Shown here in pieces: positions 5,752 to 12,549 of a stretch of 12,549 nt of DNA; the first letter of the stretch is position 1, and every line of letters starts with the position of its first letter. Source of the stretch: Candidatus Heimdallarchaeota archaeon (lineage in GTDB: Archaea; Asgardarchaeota; Heimdallarchaeia; Heimdallarchaeales; Kariarchaeaceae); contig JACZSS010000016.1 in NCBI GenBank assembly GCA_022574115.1, forward strand, positions 1 through 12,549, written 5' to 3'. The position numbers and the translations under genes were made by a program. Below the pieces are notes generated by a model. The model ran no database searches. It was not told where the DNA came from and worked only from the letters and a program-made list of their open reading frames with translations.

Positions 5752-7521
5752 ATGACTGAATCAGAGCCCAATATTGATGGACCAATCGAAAATTTTGTCA
5801 AGGTTGGAAATTTTTCTGACTTTCAGGAAAATCAATGTAAGGCTATGAATGTTGGTGGAAAACGGTTATTATTTATAAAAGATAAGGATCAAGTCTTCGT
5901 ATTAGATAATAGATGTCCCCATATGGGTTTTCCTTTAGACAAAGGCACTTTAAAAAACGGTATTCTAACCTGTCATTGGCACCATGCACGATTTGATATT
6001 TGCGGAGGAGGGGCATTTGATATTTGGGCAGATGATGTGGATATTTATCCGATAAAAATGGTCGACCAAGAGGTTTGGGTAAATCCCAATCCAAAAAAGG
6101 ATGTGATAAAGCATTATACTGCACGTTTGAAGCTTGGATTGGAACAGAATCTGTCGTTGCTCATTAGCAAATCAGTTATTGAATTACTCGCAAATGGGGT
6201 AGATCCCTTGATTCCCTTTAGAATTGGGATTGAATTTGGAACCAAATATCGGGGTAATGGATGGGGCTCAGGATTAACCATACTTACAGCCATGATGAAT
6301 ATTTTCTATGATGTGAAAGAGGAAGATAAGCCTCTAGCATTATATCATGGATTGATAGCAGTTGCTTCTGACTCAAGTAACCGATCACCGAAATTTCAAA
6401 TTGGATCTCTTCCAGAAGGAGAAACGGATATACTCAAAATAAAAACTTGGTTTCGAGATTTTGTTGATGTGTTCAATGGTGATGGTTCAGAACGGTGTTT
6501 ATCCTCTGCAATAGACATAGGCGCTTCACGAGATGAAATCGCAGATATGCTCTTTACAGCGGCCACAGATCATCATTTTATGGACGAGGGGCACTTAATC
6601 GATTTTATTAATAAGGCATTAGAAGCAGCTGACTTGCTTAATTGGCAAAATTCTAAACTCATCTTGTCAAGTTTGATACCGATATTTGTCAATGCCAGTC
6701 GTGCCGAAGACTCCAGTGCTTGGAGAACACCCATTAATTTACTTGAGTTGACGGATACTGCTTTTCTAAAACTTGGTGATGCGGTTAGGAAAGGAAGGCT
6801 GAAAATTGGTTCTTGGACTCAACACAGACGGCTTGTTGACGTTCTTATGGATGACAATCCGAGTTTGATTGTTGATATAATGTTACAAGCTCTTGAAGAT
6901 GGAATTGAGATGATCGAACTTGCTCGGATAATAGCATACGCCTCTGCATTGAGAATTGCACATTTTCATACTGTTAACGAATTTGGAGATTGGGATAATG
7001 TTCATCATGCATTTACTTATGCTAATGCTACCTATCTTGCAATGGTCAGAGCACCATCCGTGGATCTGTTACGAGCCGTCTTTGATGGGGCGATGTTTAA
7101 CTATTTAAACCGATTTCTAAATATTCCATCTGCGCCATTACCAAAAATTTCTAATTCAAACCATGTCAATCCCGAAAAGTTCGAAGATGAATTACTAGAT
7201 CTATTGAATCGGCAACAACAAGTAAATAGATCAGCAACACTTGTTGCATCTCACCTACAAAGCAGTGAAGATTCTAAATTGGTTCTTGCTGGGTTAGGTT
7301 CAGGTTTACTTCGAGAAGATCGAAGCTTTCATAGTTTACAAATTATCGAAGCTGCTTTTCGTCAGCATAAATTAGCTAATGATAAGGAGGAGGGAATAAA
7401 TTTTCTTGTCGCAGGCGCGAGATTCCTTGCCGCCCATTCTCCTTCAAGGAGAGCTCAGGGGCAAACTTACAAAATTGCTACAAAATTATTTCGTCGAGAA
7501 GAAATTTACGAAACTGGATAG
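5752..7521 (+). CDS. Rieske [2Fe-2S] domain fused to a large helical His-rich domain
   Basis: Residues ~14-111 form a Rieske domain with ligands C55 and H57 (RCPHMG) and C74 and H77 (CHWHH). It lacks the extra disulfide cysteines of cytochrome bc1 Rieske proteins, so it is of the soluble ferredoxin or oxygenase type. The following GGGAFDIWADDV leads to ~475 residues that appear wholly helical and contain many histidines: H199, H274-H275, H281, H358, H404, H406 and H418-H419, several in strongly conserved-looking strings such as RIAHFHTVNEFGDWDNVHH. I recall similar 550-600-residue Rieske proteins in bacteria, but no experimentally defined function. A redox enzyme or sensor with a second metal site is possible (inference). 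No signal peptide or membrane segment is seen. The ATG at 5752 is preferred on TATA spacing; an in-frame TTG at 5734 would add six residues. It ends in TAG. Its neighbours are the convergent LRR gene and, beyond it, the ferredoxin-TPR gene. Confidence 0.85.
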   Translation: MTESEPNIDGPIENFVKVGNFSDFQENQCKAMNVGGKRLLFIKDKDQVFVLDNRCPHMGFPLDKGTLKNGILTCHWHHARFDICGGGAFDIWADDVDIYPIKMVDQEVWVNPNPKKDVIKHYTARLKLGLEQNLSLLISKSVIELLANGVDPLIPFRIGIEFGTKYRGNGWGSGLTILTAMMNIFYDVKEEDKPLALYHGLIAVASDSSNRSPKFQIGSLPEGETDILKIKTWFRDFVDVFNGDGSERCLSSAIDIGASRDEIADMLFTAATDHHFMDEGHLIDFINKALEAADLLNWQNSKLILSSLIPIFVNASRAEDSSAWRTPINLLELTDTAFLKLGDAVRKGRLKIGSWTQHRRLVDVLMDDNPSLIVDIMLQALEDGIEMIELARIIAYASALRIAHFHTVNEFGDWDNVHHAFTYANATYLAMVRAPSVDLLRAVFDGAMFNYLNRFLNIPSAPLPKISNSNHVNPEKFEDELLDLLNRQQQVNRSATLVASHLQSSEDSKLVLAGLGSGLLREDRSFHSLQIIEAAFRQHKLANDKEEGINFLVAGARFLAAHSPSRRAQGQTYKIATKLFRREEIYETG

Positions 7522-7659
7522 TTAAATGCTCATGCAGTCCATAATCTATCGAAGAAGCTATTACGTCACCAGCTCATCTTTTTAGTGATATATTTCAATC
7601 AGTCTTGGTTTAGACTCACCCTCCCACACGATTAATAAATTCTAGAGTTATATAAGGCA

Positions 7660-8457
7660 TTAATAAACAACAATCTTACCTTCCTCTTCAAGACGTTTTA
7701 GCCATTTAACAATTGCTTCACTGAACGTGGAGAAATCGTTGTTATACAGATACAAAGAATCAAGATTTTGTAGATTTGTGATTGTATGGGGAAGATCTGT
7801 AAGCAAATTATCATTCAACCTTAGTTCAGTTAGTTGTTTAAATTCAGAAATCTTATCTGGTATAACTTTTAATCTGTTATTTCCAAAATTAATTTCGGTG
7901 AGATCCTTCATTGTGAATAAACTAGATGGCAATTCCTCAATTTGATTCTCATAACATATTAATTCTCTAATATTCCGCATCTCCCCTATAGAAACAGGTA
8001 ATTTTTTGATTCTGTTATTGTAAACATTTAATTTTTGCAATCCGCTTAATTTTGTTATCTCTTCGGGAAGGGATTCAAGTTGATTGTTATGCAGAAATAG
8101 TTCATGAAGATTGGAGAGATTACTAATTGCATCAGGTAAATGAGCTAATTCATTATTCCTTAGATCAAGCACCTCGAGATTTTTTAATTTAATTACCGAA
8201 GCGGGTAAAGAACGTAATTTATTATTTCTTAAATCCAATATTTTTAGATTCACAAGATTTCCAATGTTTGAGGGGATGGTTTCGAATCCTTTATTATTTA
8301 GCCCCAAGGCGACAATCATATTTTTGTTGACCACAAAGCCGAATGTCCCATTATCAATAGAGTCAATTGATGGAATTGGCTCATTAATCTTTTTCTCAAG
8401 GGTGGTCAATACCTCAACTTCTTCTGACACCATCTGGATTTCATTATACTTTCTCAA
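7660..8457 (-). CDS. leucine-rich-repeat protein
   Basis: This is a 265-residue protein with about eight consecutive 23-residue leucine-rich repeats between residues ~48 and ~240, each following L-x-x-L-x-L-x-x-N-x-L-x-x-L-P (for example LEVLDLRNNELAHLP and LHELFLHNNQLESLP). The N-terminal ~45 residues are a polar cap, and a charged helix WLKRLEEEG closes the solenoid. There is no signal peptide or membrane segment, so it is likely a cytoplasmic protein-binding scaffold. The repeats are nearly uniform, of the plant-intracellular-Ras-group or Shoc2-like type that is also common in Asgard archaea and many bacteria. The longest frame starts with TTG at 8457, with AGAAGGAAAGAGAT upstream; an ATG at 8433 (MVSEEVEV) is the alternative. 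It is divergent from the ferredoxin-TPR gene with a 93-base shared promoter region. Confidence 0.9.
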   Translation of the reverse strand: MRKYNEIQMVSEEVEVLTTLEKKINEPIPSIDSIDNGTFGFVVNKNMIVALGLNNKGFETIPSNIGNLVNLKILDLRNNKLRSLPASVIKLKNLEVLDLRNNELAHLPDAISNLSNLHELFLHNNQLESLPEEITKLSGLQKLNVYNNRIKKLPVSIGEMRNIRELICYENQIEELPSSLFTMKDLTEINFGNNRLKVIPDKISEFKQLTELRLNDNLLTDLPHTITNLQNLDSLYLYNNDFSTFSEAIVKWLKRLEEEGKIVVY

Positions 8458-8497
8458 TCAATATCTCTTTCCTTCTCTATGACTCAGGTCGTACTAA

Positions 8498-8505
8498 TAA
8501 TTAAA
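8498..8505 (-). promoter_or_regulatory. possible TATA box of the LRR gene
   Basis: The minus strand reads TTTAATTA about 45 bases before the TTG start. Transcription would begin near 8476, leaving a short leader that contains AGAAGGAAAGAGAT as a possible ribosome-binding site. This is weak evidence in AT-rich sequence. Confidence 0.35.
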
Positions 8506-8521
8506 AATTCCGAGGAAATCG

Positions 8522-8529
8522 TTTAAATA
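8522..8529 (+). promoter_or_regulatory. TATA box of the ferredoxin-TPR gene
   Basis: TTTAAATA is centred about 25 bases before the GTG at 8551, with purine-rich CGAGGAAATC just upstream as a possible BRE. The spacing fits a leaderless transcript and supports the GTG start, which also begins at the natural N-terminus of the ferredoxin fold (MPKITIES). Confidence 0.6.
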
Positions 8530-8550
8530 ATACGCTCCGCAAGTATTTTT

Positions 8551-10662
8551 GTGCCTAAAATAACCATCGAAAGCGAAGGTTCTTTTGAAGTCAAGTTTGG
8601 GCAACGTTTAGTTTTAGCTATTGAAGAGGCTGGTATCGATATCCTCCATCGATGCGGTTCTTATGCGGCCTGTACAACCTGTCGAGTTGAGTTTTTGGAA
8701 GGAGAACCCCAGCTGATGACCGAAGCAGAGCAAAACATAATCAGAAAACGAATTGAAATGGGGGATGAACAGATCGTAAATGCAAGGTTATCTTGTCAAA
8801 TATACGTAGAACAGGATATGCATATTAAAGTTCTTCAAAGATTAAGAGACTCTCGTCAAAGTAGTCCTGGTAGAACACCAAAACCACACGTAACTCCAGA
8901 ACCTAGATGGATAGGTGACGAAACAATGACATTTTTCGAAAACAGAGTTACGGTTGCCAATGAGTTAGGAAATCTTAACATAAGGGCCAACGCCTTATCA
9001 GGGTTAGGGTTAAAACTGTACGATCAACACAAATTCAAAAAAGCTAAGTCGAAATTTCTTGAAGCAGAGGCAATTTTCCTCGAATTAAAGGATCAAGCTG
9101 GCTTGGCTAAGGTAAAAAATCTTTTAGCTAATACTTATTGGTTTGAAGGACAATTGGATAAATCAATCGAGCTTCGAAAATCAACCCTTGCGATATACTC
9201 AGACCTTAACAATCTGAACCAGTATGCAGGTGTTCTTGAACAAATTGCATTTGATCATAATCAAATAAACGAATACGATATAGCGCAGACGTATTTTCTT
9301 AAGGCTAAAGAAATCTATGAACAATTAAATTCGAGTTTTGGTATTGCAACCGCAATAAAAGACGTAGCTCTGACTCATCGTTTCAAGGATGAGTATGATG
9401 AAGCTTTAAAGTTTTTAGTAGAAAGTAAATCTATTTTTCAGACAAATAATCGTCAAGAGGAAGTAGCAAAGATCCTTCAGCATATTGGTCATGTCTACGT
9501 TTTGAAAGGAGATTTTGAGAGGGCTTTGAGTAATTATCTTGAGGGCATGGAAATCCTGAAACAGTTGAATTCTAAATTCTACCTTTCACGGATTGCAAGT
9601 GCGGTAGGGAAAGCATTTTCATTAAAGGGTGAATTGAACCAAGCTCTTGATTATTACAATGAAGCAATTACTATTATCGACGAAATGGAAATGAATTCAC
9701 CAGTTTATGAGCAGATTAATCCATTAATAGGGATCGGTAACGTCCATTCGATTCAAGGAGAACTAGATCTGGCTATTGGTAATTATAACAGAGCTCAACT
9801 AATCAGTGAAGAAATCCAGTGGAAATTTGGTGAGATAGATGCGTTAAATGGATTGGGAGATGCTTATTTCAAGAAACGAGAACTAGGAAAAAGTATCACT
9901 TATCTGACCAGAGCACTTGAAAAAAGACAAGAAATTGGAGATAAGCTCGATATTGCCGAGAGTTTGTTTACGCTTATTGTGGTATTTGTTGAACGTAATA
10001 ACCGAGATAAAGCAAAAGAAATCCTCAAGAACTTATCTCAAATAAATAACGAATTGACAAGTAAACAAGTAAACCTCAAGTCAAGACTCGCTGAAGGAAT
10101 CGTTCTAAAAGGGAGTAATAGAATGAAAGATAAAATGAAAGCTCAACAAATTTATGAGGATATATTAAGCGAAGAGGTATTTGATCATACCTTAATTGTG
10201 TTAACATTATTGAATTTGTGTGAAATATTAATAATCGAGTTACAAAGTTTACAAGACAAAGAGGTTCTCGAAGAAATAAATCAGCTTGTCAATAGATTGC
10301 ATGAAATTGCAAAGCTGCAACAATCCTATCAATTACTCACTGAGGTTCATATTATCAAATCGAGGTTAGCTTTGATTGATAATCAAGTCGATGAAGCAGT
10401 TGCGTTATTAGACGAGGTACTGACTTTAGTAGAAGCAAAAAATCTTGATTACTTATCAACAAAAATCACTTCACAAAGAGTATTTATTATGTCACAAATT
10501 GAAACTTGGTCAGATTTAGCGTCTCAAAATGTATCGTTGAGAAAAATGATCGAACAAACCCAATTACAAGATTATATTAAGACAAGTCAACAGATAGTCA
10601 GATTTGAAGAACAAATTCAAGAATCAAAAGATAAACCTTATTCAGTAACAGGCCGTCAATAA
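8551..10662 (+). CDS. [2Fe-2S] ferredoxin fused to a long TPR array
   Basis: This is a 703-residue two-part protein. Residues 1-~95 are an adrenodoxin/plant-type ferredoxin with cluster ligands C35, C41, C44 (HRCGSYAACTTCRVEF) and C82 (RLSCQI). The segment after it, ending GRTPKPHVTPEPRW (107-120), resembles the tail of small stand-alone bacterial ferredoxins as I recall them, so the N-terminal part looks like a whole bacterial-type ferredoxin joined to something else. From ~143 to at least ~500 there are nine or more tetratricopeptide repeats with a 40-residue period, as in kinesin light chain and Rap-type proteins (for example GHVYVLKGDFERALSNYLEGMEI). Further helical hairpins run to the C-terminus. 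TPRs bind proteins, so the molecule may bring an electron carrier to a partner or sense redox state; both are inferences. The start is GTG and the stop TAA; no lesions are seen. Confidence 0.9.
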   Translation: MPKITIESEGSFEVKFGQRLVLAIEEAGIDILHRCGSYAACTTCRVEFLEGEPQLMTEAEQNIIRKRIEMGDEQIVNARLSCQIYVEQDMHIKVLQRLRDSRQSSPGRTPKPHVTPEPRWIGDETMTFFENRVTVANELGNLNIRANALSGLGLKLYDQHKFKKAKSKFLEAEAIFLELKDQAGLAKVKNLLANTYWFEGQLDKSIELRKSTLAIYSDLNNLNQYAGVLEQIAFDHNQINEYDIAQTYFLKAKEIYEQLNSSFGIATAIKDVALTHRFKDEYDEALKFLVESKSIFQTNNRQEEVAKILQHIGHVYVLKGDFERALSNYLEGMEILKQLNSKFYLSRIASAVGKAFSLKGELNQALDYYNEAITIIDEMEMNSPVYEQINPLIGIGNVHSIQGELDLAIGNYNRAQLISEEIQWKFGEIDALNGLGDAYFKKRELGKSITYLTRALEKRQEIGDKLDIAESLFTLIVVFVERNNRDKAKEILKNLSQINNELTSKQVNLKSRLAEGIVLKGSNRMKDKMKAQQIYEDILSEEVFDHTLIVLTLLNLCEILIIELQSLQDKEVLEEINQLVNRLHEIAKLQQSYQLLTEVHIIKSRLALIDNQVDEAVALLDEVLTLVEAKNLDYLSTKITSQRVFIMSQIETWSDLASQNVSLRKMIEQTQLQDYIKTSQQIVRFEEQIQESKDKPYSVTGRQ

Positions 10663-11254
10663 ATTCAAAAATCCGAAATATATTTTGAAGTTGGTGGACT
10701 CTCGATCGATATGTTCGGTTACTTGGCATCAAACAACGTTTGTTGCTAATTTGGATCGATTAATCCCAGCAAATGATCAAGAAGTAAGTCCAAGTTTTAC
10801 ATCCTCAGAGACAACTAACCAGGTAAATCTAATAGCTGTTTGAACATCATCTAATCCCGCCAAATTCTTCAACAATTTCATCAATCGAGTATCTCTCTTC
10901 AAGATTTGCCAAAATTATGGAAACTGGAATCCTTGTCCCCTGGATGCAAGGTTTACCACCCAGTTTACCCTCAACACGTTCTATTCTAGGTATCAGTTCT
11001 ACGATTGCTACCTATAAGTATCAATTAATCCAATTTCAAGTCATTCGTTATCCGAGGTGTAGGCTCGCGAAAATCACTTCAGCTTAACCACGGCATGACT
11101 TGACAAAGTTAAATTTCTTAATTATTTTTTATATCATAAAGTGATAATCGTTGTGGCTGATCAGACTGAAGACCTATCAAAGCAATAAGTTACTTGTAAG
11201 TGAAATCGCTGAAACCTGATTGCTCATTAATTTTTAGGCAATTTTGAAATCGAT
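10663..11254. other. 592-base gap between the ferredoxin-TPR gene and atpA
   Basis: There is no intact gene. The centre holds a decayed DUF433 gene. The parts at 10663-10776 and 11012-11254 show no convincing coding sequence. A TATA-like TTTTTTATAT near 11125-11134 precedes a GTG at 11152 that opens only an 11-codon frame. A strong T-run terminator after atpA was not found. Confidence 0.6.
10777..11011 (-). pseudogene. decayed DUF433 (VapB-antitoxin-like) gene
   Basis: The minus strand encodes the DUF433 signature GGKPCIQGTRIPVSIILANL, followed by SIDEIVEEFGGI. That frame then hits TGA, while an adjacent frame carries on with LDDVQTAIRFTWLVVSEDV to a TGA at 10777-10779, which is how DUF433 domains normally continue (a helix beginning with a D/E-D-V motif). 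So a frameshift sits near 10847-10855. No start codon exists: in the frame upstream, a TAG directly precedes the first usable codon (11009-11011). DUF433 proteins are about 75-80 residues and are generally viewed as antitoxins of PIN-like toxins. I found no toxin gene beside it. It appears to be a toxin-antitoxin relic. Confidence 0.8.
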
Positions 11255-12549
11255 CTAAACCGTGAGAACGGTGAATTGCTCAGCTGATATATTATTAATT
11301 GTATCTGCGAGCTTTTCAAGATTTTCAATTTCTGTCTCATATTTCATTCTGGCTAGATCATCAAAGATATCTAACTCGGTAATTTCGCTTAATTCGACAC
11401 CAGCTTCATGTAATTCTCTCATTTTGTCATAGGCAAAGAAAATATTTCGTAACATCCAAACCTGCTTCTCTGGCGCGCAGTATTGATCCACCTCGTGAAA
11501 CGCGTTTTGTTGAAGCAGATCCTCTTTCAGCACTCTAGCAGCTTCTAGGGTAATTCGTTCGATGGGAGGCAATGCATCTGGTCCTACAAGCTGTACAATT
11601 TCTTGAAGTTCATTGTCTTCTTGAAGTAGTGTGAAAGCTCGAGTCCTTAATTCTGGAAAGTCCTCACTAAAGACCTCCCGGTACACCGGTTCAAGCACAT
11701 CCCAGTACAGAGTGTAGCTATCAAGATAAGAAATGGCTGGAAAATGTCTTTGTTCAGACAGCTTCTTGGTGAGTGCCCAAAAGGCCTTGACAATGCGGAG
11801 TGTGTTTTGGGTGACAGGCTCGGAGAAATCTCCACCTGGCGGACTTACCGCACCAATGATGGAAATTGATCCAATACGATCATCGGAGCCTAAACATGCG
11901 ACTTTTCCACCTCGTTCATAAAACGCGGCAATTTTGGATCCAAGATACGCTGGATATCCACCTTCACCAGGCATTTCTTCCAATCGACCGGAAATCTCAC
12001 GCATGGCTTCTGCCCAGCGAGAGGTTGAATCGGCCATCATAGCTACATCGTAACCTTGATCCCGAATATACTCTGCCATGGTGACACCGGTATATACCGA
12101 TGCCTCACGCGCTGCAACTGGCATGTTTGATGTATTTGCAATCATTGTCGTTCGCGCAATAAGTGGGTGCCCGGTTTTGGGATCTTTCAAGTGGGGAAAT
12201 TCTTCAAGCACATTAGTCATCTCATTGCCTCGTTCACCACAACCCACGTAGACAACTACTTGAGCATCAGAGAATTTAGCTAAAGAATGCTGAGTCACCG
12301 TTTTTCCAGTACCAAATGGACCGGGAACTGCAGCGACTCCACCTTTTGAAATTGGGAAAAATGTATCAAAAATTCGTTGACCAGTGAGCAGGATCTCATC
12401 CGAAGGTAGTCGTTCTTTGAAGGGACGAGGAATACGAACTGGCCAAAGATGATACGCCAATACATCATGTGAATTACCTGCGTCATCCTCAACCGTACAA
12501 AGCACATGTTGTATATTGTATTTTCCAGATTTTACAATACTGGTGAACT
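11255..12549 (-). CDS. atpA: A-type ATP synthase catalytic subunit A, 5' part beyond the window
   Basis: This is the catalytic nucleotide-binding subunit of the archaeal A1AO ATP synthase, which acts on the cytoplasmic face of the membrane. About 431 residues are present; the frame stays open to the right edge (reading FTSIVKSGKYNIQH before the internal GTG at 12505), so roughly the first 150 of the usual ~580-590 residues lie outside. Visible motifs are the P-loop GPFGTGKT, the VGCGERGNEMTNVL segment, the Walker B-like DVAMMADSTSRWAEAMREISGRL, and the A-subunit hallmark SPPGGDFSEPVTQNTLRIVKAFWAL. These distinguish it from subunit B and bacterial F-type beta. The stop is TAG. No atpB follows within 590 bases, although A is usually followed by B and D in archaeal operons. 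A damaged copy of its 3' end lies at 4621-4890. Confidence 0.95.
   Translation of the reverse strand, partial: FTSIVKSGKYNIQHVLCTVEDDAGNSHDVLAYHLWPVRIPRPFKERLPSDEILLTGQRIFDTFFPISKGGVAAVPGPFGTGKTVTQHSLAKFSDAQVVVYVGCGERGNEMTNVLEEFPHLKDPKTGHPLIARTTMIANTSNMPVAAREASVYTGVTMAEYIRDQGYDVAMMADSTSRWAEAMREISGRLEEMPGEGGYPAYLGSKIAAFYERGGKVACLGSDDRIGSISIIGAVSPPGGDFSEPVTQNTLRIVKAFWALTKKLSEQRHFPAISYLDSYTLYWDVLEPVYREVFSEDFPELRTRAFTLLQEDNELQEIVQLVGPDALPPIERITLEAARVLKEDLLQQNAFHEVDQYCAPEKQVWMLRNIFFAYDKMRELHEAGVELSEITELDIFDDLARMKYETEIENLEKLADTINNISAEQFTVLTV

Noticed and set aside
7519..7635. Read-through of the Rieske-fusion TAG into ~37 further codons
   Set aside because: The added sequence has no recognisable domain, and the protein already ends where I expect the family to end.
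10733..10747. Small hairpin AACAA-CGT-TTGTT after the ferredoxin-TPR gene
   Set aside because: The five-pair AT-rich stem has no following T-run, so it is not a credible terminator.
11152..11184. Short plus-strand frame MADQTEDLSKQ behind a TATA-like sequence
   Set aside because: Eleven codons with no ribosome-binding site or recognisable sequence; it could be chance.
1..12549. tRNA genes, CRISPR arrays, transposase or integrase genes
   Set aside because: No tRNA-like T-loop with acceptor pairing, no regularly spaced repeats and no transposase motif were seen on either strand.

Overview
The window looks archaeal, most probably from an Asgard archaeon of the Heimdallarchaeia type; the lineage is an inference. 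The evidence is a minus-strand A-type (V-type-like) ATPase subunit A gene, TATA boxes centred about 25-27 bases before several start codons (leaderless archaeal transcripts), an AT-rich base composition, and a gene mix of PadR-type winged-helix regulator, Hsp20, leucine-rich-repeat protein, long 40-residue TPR array and iron-sulfur fusion proteins.

Left part (1-2732): a minus-strand pair encodes a PadR-like regulator followed 11 bases later by a small heat-shock protein with a Cys cluster. A 440-base divergent intergenic region carries three copies of a TTTGA-NN-TCAAA palindrome, one of them between the presumed TATA box and start of padR, which suggests autoregulation. On the other side is an MCP-like receptor with four membrane segments and no evident external sensor domain.

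Middle part (2733-5494): this is a graveyard-like stretch around one intact gene. A SAM-dependent methyltransferase is broken by an in-frame TAG and by a 1-base frameshift near its 3' end. A FabG-like short-chain dehydrogenase is intact. Next to it lies a decayed duplicate of the last ~90 codons of atpA, whose intact counterpart is 6.6 kb away. A FlaR-type P-loop kinase follows, whose family-like C-terminal end continues in another frame.

Right-middle part (5752-10662): three large intact genes. A Rieske [2Fe-2S] domain is fused to a ~475-residue helical, His-rich domain. A convergent 23-residue-repeat LRR protein follows. Divergent from it is an adrenodoxin-type [2Fe-2S] ferredoxin fused to a long TPR array. 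The two iron-sulfur fusions are on the same strand and could belong to a common redox or signalling process, but only proximity supports this.

Right end (10663-12549): a decayed DUF433 (VapB-antitoxin-like) gene lies in the gap, then the 3' three-quarters of atpA runs in from the right edge. No atpB follows atpA, unlike the common archaeal order. No tRNA, rRNA, CRISPR array or insertion sequence was seen. The 205 bases at the left edge hold no gene I can support.
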